DNA from: an uncultured Clostridia bacterium | Lineage (GTDB): Bacteria; Bacillota; Clostridia; Oscillospirales; Acutalibacteraceae | Assembly: GCA_946405475.1 (NCBI GenBank) | Contig: CAMJHI010000098.1 | Coordinates: 1-7,769 of the forward strand | Reading direction: 5' to 3' | Length of the DNA: 7,769 nt | Shown: positions 1-7,332 of the stretch, one piece after another | Numbering within the stretch: position 1 is the stretch's first letter | Layout: each line of letters starts with the position of its first letter | Position numbers and translations under genes: made by a program | Notes under the pieces: generated by a model | Seen by the model: only the letters and a program-made list of their open reading frames with translations | What the model was told of the DNA's origin: nothing | The model's database searches: none

Positions 1-118
1 AGGTCGTGCCGTTGACCAGCACACTCGCCGCCAGCAGCGGCAGCGCGCCGTTTTTTGACCCCTGCACCGTCAGTGCGCCCGATAACCGATGACCGCCTTC
101 CACGGTGAAGCATCCCAT
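1..118 (-). CDS. murA: MurA, UDP-GlcNAc 1-carboxyvinyltransferase (N-terminal 39 codons only)
   Basis: MurA transfers enolpyruvate from PEP to UDP-GlcNAc, the first committed cytoplasmic step of peptidoglycan synthesis. Only the N-terminus lies in the window; the gene continues past position 1. The visible residues include EGGHRLSG (7-14) and GSKNGALPLLAA (20-31). Lys22 and Asn23 fall at the same numbers as the conserved active-site Lys-Asn of E. coli MurA when translation starts at the ATG at 118. That start also has a purine-rich site, AAAGGGTGG, six bases upstream. An in-frame ATG at 154 would add 12 unrelated residues and has no ribosome binding site, so it is less likely. The residue after Asn23 is Gly where the E. 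coli enzyme has Ala. The gene follows murG after 60 bp and probably belongs to the same operon. A paralogous EPSP-synthase-fold enzyme cannot be excluded from 39 residues, but the motif match is close. Confidence 0.87.
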   Translation of the reverse strand, partial: MGCFTVEGGHRLSGALTVQGSKNGALPLLAASVLVNGTT

Positions 119-178
119 CACATTCCACCCTTTCCCCTGTTTGACTACGGTCATTTTATGCAGAAGAAAGGGAAGCGG
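119..178 (-). promoter_or_regulatory. murG-murA gap: hairpin that can cover the murA ribosome binding site
   Basis: On the transcribed (minus) strand, CCCUUUCUUCUG (172-161) can pair with CAGGGGAAAGGG (139-128), giving 12 continuous base pairs including two G-U wobbles. The 21-base loop holds a further 4-bp hairpin, UGAC-CGUA-GUCA (153-142). The downstream arm contains most of the murA ribosome binding site, so the folded form should limit murA translation initiation. The two wobble pairs would be mismatches in plus-strand RNA, so the structure fits minus-strand transcripts. There is no U-tract after the stem, so it does not look like a terminator. The structure is read directly from the bases; the regulatory role is inferred. 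Confidence 0.45.
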
Positions 179-1303
179 TTACTTCGCGATGCGGTCAAGC
201 ACCTCCACGATGCGCCTGGGCGCGTCGGTCACCGCCATTTGCGCGGCACAGCGCCCCATTTTATCCAGAACACCCGGGCTTTCCAGCAGGGTGTCAAGCT
301 GCTGCATCAACGCCGCCGGTGACAGCTCCGACTCCCGAATGATGATCGCCGCGCCGCGATCCGCCAACGCTTTCGCGTTGTGATACTGATGATCTTCCGA
401 GGCGAACGGGTACGGGATGAGGATCGAAGGCTTGCCAAGCGCCTGAAATTCGCTCAGGGAGCTTGCTCCTGCCCGGCAGATCACCAGATCCGCCGCAGGC
501 AGGCAGCGTTCCATGTCGTCTACATAGTCACGAATGATCACGTGCCGATCGTTCACATCGACACCTTTTTCGGCAAGGCGGTCGGAAAAATCCGGGTAGC
601 CCTTGCCGGTGGCGTGCATGAACACGCAGTTCCTTTTCTGCCAGCGGTTGGCAATGACCTCCAGCATGGCTTCGTTGATCGCCTTGGCGCCGAGGCTGCC
701 GCCCATGGAAAGGATCATCGGCTCGTCGCCCAACCCCAGCTCCGCACGGCAAACGTCGCGGTCGGCCCGCAGCAGTTCGCCGCGAATGGGCAGCCCGGTG
801 ACGATCACCTCGTTCTTCGGCTGCATGTGCTGCGCCGCCTGCTCAGCCGTGAGCATCACCGCGTCGACCATTTTGGCCAGCGCTTTATTGGTCACGCCCG
901 GGAAGGCGTTCTGCTCGTGAATGGCGGTCGGGATGCCGAGCTTGGCCGCTGCGCGCACCACGGGGCCGCTGACGTAACCGCCGAAGCCGACGACAACGTC
1001 GGGCGCGAAGCCCTTGATGATATTTTTCGCCTGCAGGGACGACGTGAGCAGATGGCTCGCCGTTTTGATATTCTGCTTGATGCCGTTCCAGTTCCAGATG
1101 CGGTTGAAGCCGCTGATCTGAATGGAGGCAAAGTTGTATCCGGCAGCCGGCACGAGCGTAGCTTCCATTTTATCGGGCGTGCCGATGAACAGGATCTCGC
1201 AATCGGGATAGAGGCGTTTGACCTCGCCTGCCACAGCCAGAGCCGGGTTGATATGACCGCCGGTGCCGCCGGCGGCAAAAATGATTTTTTTACCGTTGAG
1301 CAT
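179..1303 (-). CDS. murG: MurG, UDP-GlcNAc:undecaprenyl-PP-MurNAc-pentapeptide GlcNAc transferase
   Basis: MurG is the peripheral membrane GT-B glycosyltransferase that adds GlcNAc to lipid I on the cytoplasmic face, making lipid II. The 374-residue protein is full length for the family. The N-terminal glycine-rich loop GGTGGH is at 12-17, preceded by a hydrophobic strand, and HEQNAFPG is at 129-136. The C-terminal half begins with the second glycine-rich loop GGSLGA (201-206), followed by RAGASSLSE (277-285) and IPYPFASEDHQYHNA (296-310), which match the UDP-GlcNAc site of the family. The start at 1303 has GGAGG at 1310-1314, six bases upstream. The gene begins 15 bp after the ftsW stop, consistent with translation from one message. 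Following directly after the SEDS gene is the normal dcw position. No odd residues or truncation were seen. Confidence 0.98.
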   Translation of the reverse strand: MLNGKKIIFAAGGTGGHINPALAVAGEVKRLYPDCEILFIGTPDKMEATLVPAAGYNFASIQISGFNRIWNWNGIKQNIKTASHLLTSSLQAKNIIKGFAPDVVVGFGGYVSGPVVRAAAKLGIPTAIHEQNAFPGVTNKALAKMVDAVMLTAEQAAQHMQPKNEVIVTGLPIRGELLRADRDVCRAELGLGDEPMILSMGGSLGAKAINEAMLEVIANRWQKRNCVFMHATGKGYPDFSDRLAEKGVDVNDRHVIIRDYVDDMERCLPAADLVICRAGASSLSEFQALGKPSILIPYPFASEDHQYHNAKALADRGAAIIIRESELSPAALMQQLDTLLESPGVLDKMGRCAAQMAVTDAPRRIVEVLDRIAK

Positions 1304-1318
1304 TGCTATCCTCCGTTA

Positions 1319-2479
1319 CTACTTTTTCGCTACGTCCGATGGTCGGGAAATCGACAGAACCATGCCCATTTCCGCCAGCAGCATCAGCAAGGAGGTGCCG
1401 CCGTAGCTGAAAAACGGCAGGCTGATGCCCGTGTTCGGCATGGTATCGGTGACCACAAAAATGTTCAGCACGGTTTGCAGACCGACCTGGAACACGATGC
1501 CCATGGCGACCGCCGCGCCGAAGCGGCTGCGGCAGCTCATGCCGATGACAAACCCGCGCCAGACCAGAAGAGCAAAGAGGATGAGGATCACAGCCGCGCC
1601 GACAAAGCCGAGCTCTTCGCACACAATGGCAAAGATAAAGTCGTTTTGCGGTTCGGAAACGTACATATGCTTTTGCTTGGATTCGCCCAATCCCTGCCCC
1701 AGCAGGCCGCCGGAGCCGATGGCGTTGAGTGATTGGTTGGTCTGCCAGCGCGCGCCGGTCGGATCATAATCCTTATCCAGCCAAGCCGTGATGCGCTCGC
1801 CCATATAATCCTTGAGCAGATCGGGCTTTGCCAGAAGCACAACCACGCCCAGCACCATCACAACGACCAGCACAATGAACCACCAGCGGTTGAGGCCGCC
1901 GATGAACAGCATAATAACAGAAAGCAGCGCCATGAGGATCGCGCCGGACAGGTGGTTTTCGACAAACACCAGCAAAGAAAACAGACCCGCAACCGCGATG
2001 AACGCCACTTGCAGCTTCCAATCATGCTTGAGCCGCTGCTGCCACTTTTCGCACGCCCAGGCAAAGAACAAAACGATGCCGATTTTGGCGATTTCCGACG
2101 GCTGGAACGTGATCGGGCCAAGGTCGATCCACCTTTTGAAGCCCGGCTTATACTCCGGCAGCACCAAAACTGCCAGCAGCAAAATCAGTGAAATGACAAT
2201 ACCGACCGTCGCCCAGGTGCGAAAGCAGTTGAAATCAATTCGGGATATGAACAGCATTACCAGGATGCCGATGAACGCGAACAGAGCCTGTCGCGCAATG
2301 AAATGCGTACTGTCGTGATACTTATAATAAGCGTAGGAATAACCGGCTGAAAACAGCATGATCAGGCCCGTTGTAAGCAAAGCCAGAACAATGAGCAGAA
2401 ACGTAACATCCAGATTTCCCTCGTTAAACTTTACAAACATTGAAATCAGGCGGTGCTTTGGCTTAAACTGCTTAATCAT
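1319..2479 (-). CDS. ftsW: FtsW/SpoVE-type SEDS peptidoglycan polymerase
   Basis: This is a 386-residue polytopic membrane protein of the SEDS family (FtsW, RodA, SpoVE), which polymerises glycan strands from lipid II together with a class B PBP. About ten hydrophobic segments can be seen, roughly at 26-46, 62-80, 90-108, 130-143, 157-173, 178-195, 198-216, 290-310, 322-343 and 356-378. A large extracellular loop lies between the seventh and eighth. Family motifs include FQPSEIAK (125-132), the AIGSGGLLGQGLGESKQK stretch (253-270), NDFIFAIVCEELG (279-291) and the C-terminal PNTGISLPFFSYGGTSLL (348-365). Asp280 corresponds to the Asp shown to be essential in FtsW/RodA enzymes. The start at 2479 has a strong GGAGGT site at 2486-2491. 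The gene occupies the spoVE slot of the Bacillus cluster. Whether it serves vegetative division, sporulation or both cannot be told from sequence alone; the PBP upstream is its likely partner. Confidence 0.96.
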   Translation of the reverse strand: MIKQFKPKHRLISMFVKFNEGNLDVTFLLIVLALLTTGLIMLFSAGYSYAYYKYHDSTHFIARQALFAFIGILVMLFISRIDFNCFRTWATVGIVISLILLLAVLVLPEYKPGFKRWIDLGPITFQPSEIAKIGIVLFFAWACEKWQQRLKHDWKLQVAFIAVAGLFSLLVFVENHLSGAILMALLSVIMLFIGGLNRWWFIVLVVVMVLGVVVLLAKPDLLKDYMGERITAWLDKDYDPTGARWQTNQSLNAIGSGGLLGQGLGESKQKHMYVSEPQNDFIFAIVCEELGFVGAAVILILFALLVWRGFVIGMSCRSRFGAAVAMGIVFQVGLQTVLNIFVVTDTMPNTGISLPFFSYGGTSLLMLLAEMGMVLSISRPSDVAKK

Positions 2480-2500
2480 GCCGTTACCTCCATACTATCG

Positions 2501-2526
2501 TCAACCCCGCGCAAAACGCGGTGTGA
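2501..2526 (-). other. Small GC-rich hairpin in the mraY-ftsW gap
   Basis: In the 55-bp gap between mraY and ftsW, CCGCG (2507-2511) and CGCGG (2517-2521) form a perfect 5-bp inverted repeat around the loop CAAAA. Two more pairs are possible after one mismatch. It lies about 15 bases upstream of the ftsW ribosome binding site. No U-run follows in the minus-strand direction, so it is not a convincing terminator. It could affect message processing or stability, or be a chance inverted repeat in GC-rich DNA. The murD gene is usually found at this junction. Confidence 0.3.
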
Positions 2527-2534
2527 GCCTTCGA

Positions 2535-3566
2535 TTACTGCGCGCGGCCGAACCACATGAGCAGCACGCCGATCGCGCCGCCGAGGATATTGACCAGCGA
2601 AAACACGACCACGATCTTTTTTTCCTTCCAGCCGCTCATTTCAAAATGGTGATGAATGGGCGCCATTTTGAAAATGCGCTTGCCGTGGGTCGCTTTGAAA
2701 TAGCCGATCTGGATCACGTCGGAAAGACCTTCGATGAAATAAATGACGCCGACGGGGAGCAGGATCAGCGGGCAGTCGAGCGCATAGGCCAGCGCCACGA
2801 CCAGACCGCCCAAAAACATGGAGCCGGTATCGCCCATGAACACCTTGGCGGGGTTCCAGTTCCACACAAGGAACCCGGCGCAGGCGCCCGCAAGCCCCGC
2901 GCTGACCACGCCCGCGCCCATGTTGTTGCGCAAAAACGCAATCACCAAAAAGGCAACGGCCGAGGTGAGCGTGACGGAAGAGCAAAGCCCGTCAATGCCG
3001 TCGGTGAAGTTGACGGCGTTGGTGGTGCCGTAAATGACGCACGCGCCCAGCAAAAAGAAGAACACGCCGAGGCCGCCCGTTGCGCCGTAGAACGGAATAA
3101 ACATCCAGTTGCTGCCGGAAAGGCGCAGGCTGATGAGATAAGCAAAGATGATCAGTGTCTGGATCACGGTCTTTTGCAGAATGGTCAGACCGAGGTTGCG
3201 CTTTTTGACCACCTTGATGTAGTCATCCGCAAAGCCGACCAGCCCGAGCGAAAACGCCATGATCAGCCCGGCAAAGAGCTTGGTGTATTGCTGCATGCGG
3301 TTGAGGCTGCCACCCCCGATCAGGTCGCCGCCCATGATCTTATCCGTGATAAAAACAACGGCCAGCGCAGCGATCAGACCAATGATGAACATAATGCCGC
3401 CCATGGTGGGCGTGCCCTGCTTTTTCTTGTGCCAGCTCGGGCCGATGTCGAGGATCGTCTGCCCGAATTTGAGCTTGTGCAGCCACGGGATGAGAACAAA
3501 CCCAAGCAAAGCCGTGACGCCGAAGGCAATGACTGCCGCGACGATCAACGCTGCGTATGTGTTCAT
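2535..3566 (-). CDS. mraY: MraY, phospho-MurNAc-pentapeptide translocase
   Basis: MraY transfers phospho-MurNAc-pentapeptide from UDP to undecaprenyl phosphate, making lipid I in the cytoplasmic membrane. The protein has 343 residues and is polytopic, close to the usual length. Diagnostic motifs are GTPTMGG (51-57), the aspartate pair in GFADDYIKV (111-119; Asp114, Asp115), NAVNFTDGIDGL (183-194), the NPAKVFMGDTGSM stretch (238-250; Asp246) and PIHHHFE (303-309). Together these supply the Mg2+ and UDP-binding residues known in the family. The ATG at 3566 gives the expected N-terminus, but its ribosome binding site is poor: the nearest AAAGG (3578-3582) is 11 bases away. The murE stop is 26 bp upstream, so translational coupling may help. 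The usual upstream murF and downstream murD are both absent here. Confidence 0.98.
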   Translation of the reverse strand: MNTYAALIVAAVIAFGVTALLGFVLIPWLHKLKFGQTILDIGPSWHKKKQGTPTMGGIMFIIGLIAALAVVFITDKIMGGDLIGGGSLNRMQQYTKLFAGLIMAFSLGLVGFADDYIKVVKKRNLGLTILQKTVIQTLIIFAYLISLRLSGSNWMFIPFYGATGGLGVFFFLLGACVIYGTTNAVNFTDGIDGLCSSVTLTSAVAFLVIAFLRNNMGAGVVSAGLAGACAGFLVWNWNPAKVFMGDTGSMFLGGLVVALAYALDCPLILLPVGVIYFIEGLSDVIQIGYFKATHGKRIFKMAPIHHHFEMSGWKEKKIVVVFSLVNILGGAIGVLLMWFGRAQ

Positions 3567-3592
3567 GGTATCGACAACCTTTCGCGTATCCT

Positions 3593-5026
3593 TTATTTTT
3601 TGAGCAGATCACGCACGATCTCGCGCTCATCATAGTGAATTTTGCCCGTATTCAGAATCTGATAGGTTTCATGCCCCTTGCCGGCAAGCAGAACGATATC
3701 GTCCGTTTCGGCTTCGTTCAGGGCAAATTCGATGGCGGCGGTGCGGTCGGTGATTTTCACCACCGGCACCTTGGCGTTCACGGTGCCGGCCGCCACCTCG
3801 CGCACGATCGCATCCGGATCCTCCGTACGGGGATTATCGGAGGTCACGATCACGAAGTCGGACATATCCGACGCGATTTTACCCATTTTCGGGCGCTTCG
3901 TGCGGTCGCGGTCGCCGCCGCAGCCAAACACGGTGATGATGCGCGCTTTGGCAATTTTGCGCAGCGCCGCGAGGATGTTTTCCAGCCCGTCGGGCGAATG
4001 CGCATAATCGATGATGACGGTATAGTCGGTGTCGGTCGGAACGACCTCAATGCGCCCCGGCACGCCTTTGGCCGAAGCAAGCGCTTCCGCCACCTGTTTG
4101 AGCGGCACGCCGAGCAGCACGGCGCAGATGGCCGCGCCCATGGAATTGTAAACCGTGAAGCCGCCGGGGATCGGCAGGCGGACACGTTCGATCTGATCGA
4201 TACCGACCAAAAAGTAATCGACGCCGTCGGCTTTGTAGGTGATGTTTTTGGCGGAATAATCCGCGAAATCGTTCAGCGCGGAAAAGGTGATCGCCTTGCA
4301 GGACGTGCCGGCCAGCATGGCGGTGTGCGCCTCGTCATCGGCGTTGACCACGGCGACGTCGCACATTTCAAAGAGCTTGTGCTTGGCGGCCACGTAGTTT
4401 TCAAAGCTGCCGTGATAATCAAGATGATCCTGCGTGAGGTTGGTGAAAACGGCGATCTCGTAATGCAGGCCGTAAACACGCTCCTGCGCCAGCGCCTGAG
4501 AGGATACCTCCATCACGCAGCATTCGCAGCCCGCCTCGACCATTTTTGCGAACAGACCCTGCAGTTCAAAGGGATCGGGGGTGGTGAGGTTGGCGGGGTA
4601 CTCCACGCTGCCGACCATGTTTTTGACCGTTCCGATCAGGCCGGTTTTGCGCCCGGCCCGCTCCAGGATCTCTTTGAGCAGAAAGCAGCTTGTGGTTTTG
4701 CCGTTCGTGCCGGTCACGCCGACAAGGCGCAGCCGCTGCGCCGGGTTGCCGAAAAAGGCGGCGCACAGCAGCGACAGCGCGGCGCGCGTATTTTCAACGA
4801 TGAGCTGATTGCGGCAGCCGACGTCGTGCTCGCACACGATCAGCACGGCGCCGTCCTCCTGCGCCTTCTGCGCGGCGGAATGACCGTCGAAATGAGCGCC
4901 GGCGATGCAGACGAACGCGCTGCCCGGCTTCACCTTGCGGGAATCATCCGTGATAAAGTTCACGTCCGCTTCGGAAATGCCCTGAGCGGAAAAACCGGCG
5001 GAACATAACAAATCAGTGGTTTTCAT
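3593..5026 (-). CDS. murE: MurE, UDP-MurNAc-tripeptide ligase (probably meso-DAP adding)
   Basis: MurE is the cytoplasmic ATP-dependent Mur ligase that adds the third residue to UDP-MurNAc-L-Ala-D-Glu. The protein has 477 residues. The N-terminal domain carries DDSRKV (27-32). The central domain has the ATP P-loop GTNGKTT (106-112), LTTPDP (147-152), NLTQDHLDYHG (196-206) and AKHKLF (214-219), where Lys215 matches the carbamoylated lysine of the family. The C-terminal domain begins near DYAHSPDGLENIL (340-352), with FGCGGDRDRTKRPKM (367-381). The substrate-specificity motif is DNPR (397-400), typical of meso-diaminopimelate enzymes rather than lysine-adding ones. GKGHE is at 449-453. The start at 5026 has AAAGGAAA at 5031-5038. 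The gene starts 16 bp after the PBP stop. mDAP specificity rests on the DNPR motif and is inference for this organism. Confidence 0.97.
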   Translation of the reverse strand: MKTTDLLCSAGFSAQGISEADVNFITDDSRKVKPGSAFVCIAGAHFDGHSAAQKAQEDGAVLIVCEHDVGCRNQLIVENTRAALSLLCAAFFGNPAQRLRLVGVTGTNGKTTSCFLLKEILERAGRKTGLIGTVKNMVGSVEYPANLTTPDPFELQGLFAKMVEAGCECCVMEVSSQALAQERVYGLHYEIAVFTNLTQDHLDYHGSFENYVAAKHKLFEMCDVAVVNADDEAHTAMLAGTSCKAITFSALNDFADYSAKNITYKADGVDYFLVGIDQIERVRLPIPGGFTVYNSMGAAICAVLLGVPLKQVAEALASAKGVPGRIEVVPTDTDYTVIIDYAHSPDGLENILAALRKIAKARIITVFGCGGDRDRTKRPKMGKIASDMSDFVIVTSDNPRTEDPDAIVREVAAGTVNAKVPVVKITDRTAAIEFALNEAETDDIVLLAGKGHETYQILNTGKIHYDEREIVRDLLKK

Positions 5027-5042
5027 GTTGTTTCCTTTCTCA

Positions 5043-7316
5043 TTATCCGTAAATGGAATCGGACACGCCGGAATAGGATTTGAAGGATACGGTCACGACC
5101 GTGCCGTACTTGACGACCGTGTCCGGCTCAATATCCTGACTGTAGGATAAGATATCGGCCCCTGTAAAAGCATTGCCCCGGATCTTCAGGTTTAACCCGT
5201 ATTCGTTGCAGATTTTTTGCACGGTGCTCAGACGCATACCGGTCAGCGCCGGAACCTGAACCGTTTCCTCCTGTCGGCTGTCGGTGTAAAGAATGATGAC
5301 GCCCTTGTTCGGCATCAGCTGCCCGTAAGAGGGAACCTGCCTGACCACATGGTCACCGTCGCCGATGACCTTGACGGAAAGGTTCTGTTCCTTGGCGGTC
5401 GCCGTGGCGGCGGTCACCGTGGCATTGACCAGAGAAGGCGCGGGCACTTCGATCAGGCTGGATTCCTTTTCGGAATATTCCGGCTCGATGCCCATGTAGT
5501 TCATGATGCCTTCCACGAGCGCTGCCGCAACAGGCGCGGCGAGCTGGCCGCCGTTGACCTGCCCGACCGGCTCGTCGACCGTGATCAGGATGGCGATCTC
5601 CGGGTCGTCGCCCGGGGCCACGCAGGCAAAGGAGGCGATGTATTTGCCGTTGCCGGCGCCGATTTTCTGCGAGGTACCGGTTTTACCGGCCACGTGATAA
5701 CCCGCCACATTGGCGTTGCGGCCGGTGCCGTCGCTGACGACGGCTTCCATCATGTCGATCACCTTGCGGGCGGTCTGCGCCGAAACGACCTGCCGCCGCA
5801 CGAGCGGCTGGGTCTCTTCGATCACATTGCCGTCACCGTCAAGCTTTTTGGCCACCACGTAGGGGCGCATGAGCTTGCCGCCGTTGGCAATGGCCGCGAT
5901 GGCGGTGATCATCTGAATGGGACTGACCTGGAAGGTCTGACCGAAGGCGCAGCTGGAAAGCTGCGAAATGCCGAAATTGTCGCGGCTGTGATAGGTCGCG
6001 CCCGCCTTGGGCGTTGCCTCACCGGACAGATCGATGCCGGTCGGTTCCGTGAAGCCGAAGGCTTCAAAATAGCGGAAGAATTTGTCGGTGCCGAGCCTCT
6101 GCCCGACGGTGATAAAGAACGGGTTGCATGAGTTCATCAGACCCTGTTGCAGTGTCTGCGTGCCGTGGCCGGAATGCTTGTGGCATTTGATGAAGTTGTC
6201 GGCCACCTGAATGCCGCCGACGCAGGTATAGGTCGTTTTTTCATTGACGACGCCTTCCTCCAGCCCGGCCGCGAGCGTGACGACCTTGAACACCGAACCG
6301 GGCTCATAGGTATCGCTGATGGTGCGGTTGCGCCACTGCGCCTGCCGCGCGAAGCTGACCGCCTGATTCTTTTCGGCGGGGTCGGTGATCTTGTTGATCC
6401 TGGCCAGGACCTCGGCGTCAAGGATCGTGTACGGATCGTTCAGGTCGTAATCCGGCTGGTTGGACATGGCGAGGATCGCGCCGGTTTTTACGTCCATGAC
6501 CAGACCGTAGGCGGCGTTGCCTTCGCTGCTGACGTAGACCTTGTTGAGCTCTTTTTCCAGCAGGCTCTGGATGGTTTCGTCAATGGTCAGCACCAGACTG
6601 GTGCCCTGCTGCGGCTCATAAGAAGCGGTGTATTCGATCGGCATGCTGCCCATTGCACCGTTTTTTGCCGAAATAATGCGGCCGGGAATGCCGGTGAGCT
6701 CGCTGTCATATTTATGCTCAAGCCCTTCCACACCCACATCGTCCATACCGGTGAAGCCGATGATGGTGGATGCCAGCGTTTTGAAGGGGTAGTAGCGGGT
6801 GGTGTCCGGCTCGATGCCAATGCAGTCATACAGCTTGTTTTCGGCAATAAAGCTGCTGACCTGCTGTTTTTCCTCCAGCGTCACTTCACTTTTGATTTTC
6901 TGATAGCCGCTCTTGATCTTTTCGGCTTTTTTCAGGATCTCTTCTTTATCGACGCTGAGGATTTTGGAAAGGCCGTCCGCCACCAGCTCGCGGCGCACCG
7001 TGAGAGCCGCTTCGGCCTCGGTCGCGGACATTTTTTCCATTTTTTCGTTTTTGATGTTGGACGGATCAATAAACACCTTCCACGCCGTGGCACTCTGCGC
7101 CAGCGGGCGCATGTTGCGGTCATAGATCGTGCCGCGCAGCGCCTGAATGCTTCTGTCGCCCAACTGCTGCGATTCAGCCTTGGCGCGATACATTTCACCA
7201 TCGATCAATTGCAGCTTGGCCAGACGCACCAGCCCCGTGCCAAAGCCGAGAATGATCAGCGCAGCCAGCACGCCGAGTGATCGTTTATACATCGTTTTTG
7301 ACGGTTTCAGTGCCAT
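5043..7316 (-). CDS. ftsI: Class B penicillin-binding protein, FtsI/SpoVD type, with two PASTA domains
   Basis: This is a D,D-transpeptidase that cross-links peptidoglycan at the septum or spore and works with the SEDS polymerase encoded downstream. The 757 residues begin with a short basic cytoplasmic segment and one membrane anchor (about 13-33). The class B dimerisation region follows, with RGTIYDRN (62-69 approx.). The transpeptidase domain has SVFK (Ser341 nucleophile, Lys344), SCN (396-398) and KTGT (545-548). Two C-terminal PASTA repeats lie at about 623-680 and 687-745. The start at 7316 was chosen because AAAGGAGG (7331-7324) lies seven bases upstream and MALKPSKTMYKR is a normal N-terminus. 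The frame stays open to a TTG at 7412, but that extension crosses the structured leader and has no ribosome binding site. Cys378 and Cys397 are 19 residues apart, as in Bacillus SpoVD. Two PASTA units are more like PBP2B or PBP2x, so the FtsI-versus-SpoVD role is unresolved. Confidence 0.95.
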   Translation of the reverse strand: MALKPSKTMYKRSLGVLAALIILGFGTGLVRLAKLQLIDGEMYRAKAESQQLGDRSIQALRGTIYDRNMRPLAQSATAWKVFIDPSNIKNEKMEKMSATEAEAALTVRRELVADGLSKILSVDKEEILKKAEKIKSGYQKIKSEVTLEEKQQVSSFIAENKLYDCIGIEPDTTRYYPFKTLASTIIGFTGMDDVGVEGLEHKYDSELTGIPGRIISAKNGAMGSMPIEYTASYEPQQGTSLVLTIDETIQSLLEKELNKVYVSSEGNAAYGLVMDVKTGAILAMSNQPDYDLNDPYTILDAEVLARINKITDPAEKNQAVSFARQAQWRNRTISDTYEPGSVFKVVTLAAGLEEGVVNEKTTYTCVGGIQVADNFIKCHKHSGHGTQTLQQGLMNSCNPFFITVGQRLGTDKFFRYFEAFGFTEPTGIDLSGEATPKAGATYHSRDNFGISQLSSCAFGQTFQVSPIQMITAIAAIANGGKLMRPYVVAKKLDGDGNVIEETQPLVRRQVVSAQTARKVIDMMEAVVSDGTGRNANVAGYHVAGKTGTSQKIGAGNGKYIASFACVAPGDDPEIAILITVDEPVGQVNGGQLAAPVAAALVEGIMNYMGIEPEYSEKESSLIEVPAPSLVNATVTAATATAKEQNLSVKVIGDGDHVVRQVPSYGQLMPNKGVIILYTDSRQEETVQVPALTGMRLSTVQKICNEYGLNLKIRGNAFTGADILSYSQDIEPDTVVKYGTVVTVSFKSYSGVSDSIYG

Positions 7317-7331
7317 CGACAGCCCTCCTTT
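7317..7331 (-). promoter_or_regulatory. Ribosome binding site fixing the PBP start
   Basis: On the minus strand AAAGGAGG occupies 7331-7324, seven bases before the ATG at 7316. It is the strongest Shine-Dalgarno match in the window and decides the start of the PBP gene against the open frame that continues upstream to a TTG at 7412. Confidence 0.85.
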
Positions 7332-7332
7332 G

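Noticed and set aside
119..154. A longer MurA start at the ATG at 154
   Set aside because: It would add 12 residues not typical of MurA, lacks a ribosome binding site, and would shift the active-site Lys-Asn away from its usual numbering.
380..1732. 450-codon open frame on the plus strand opposite murG and ftsW
   Set aside because: It lies antisense to two clearly identified genes. Its translation is rich in His, Arg, Asp and Gln with no recognisable domain, as expected for the complement of GC-rich coding sequence.
2358..3635. 425-codon open frame on the plus strand opposite mraY
   Set aside because: It is a shadow of the conserved mraY reading frame, with a low-complexity charged composition and no family motifs.
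3557..5008. 483-codon open frame on the plus strand opposite murE
   Set aside because: It mirrors murE almost exactly. Composition is dominated by Gly, His, Arg and Asp, with no membrane segment or domain pattern.
6147..7280. 377-codon open frame on the plus strand opposite the PBP gene
   Set aside because: It is antisense to the well-supported PBP coding sequence and shows no recognisable motif; codon bias explains the lack of stops.
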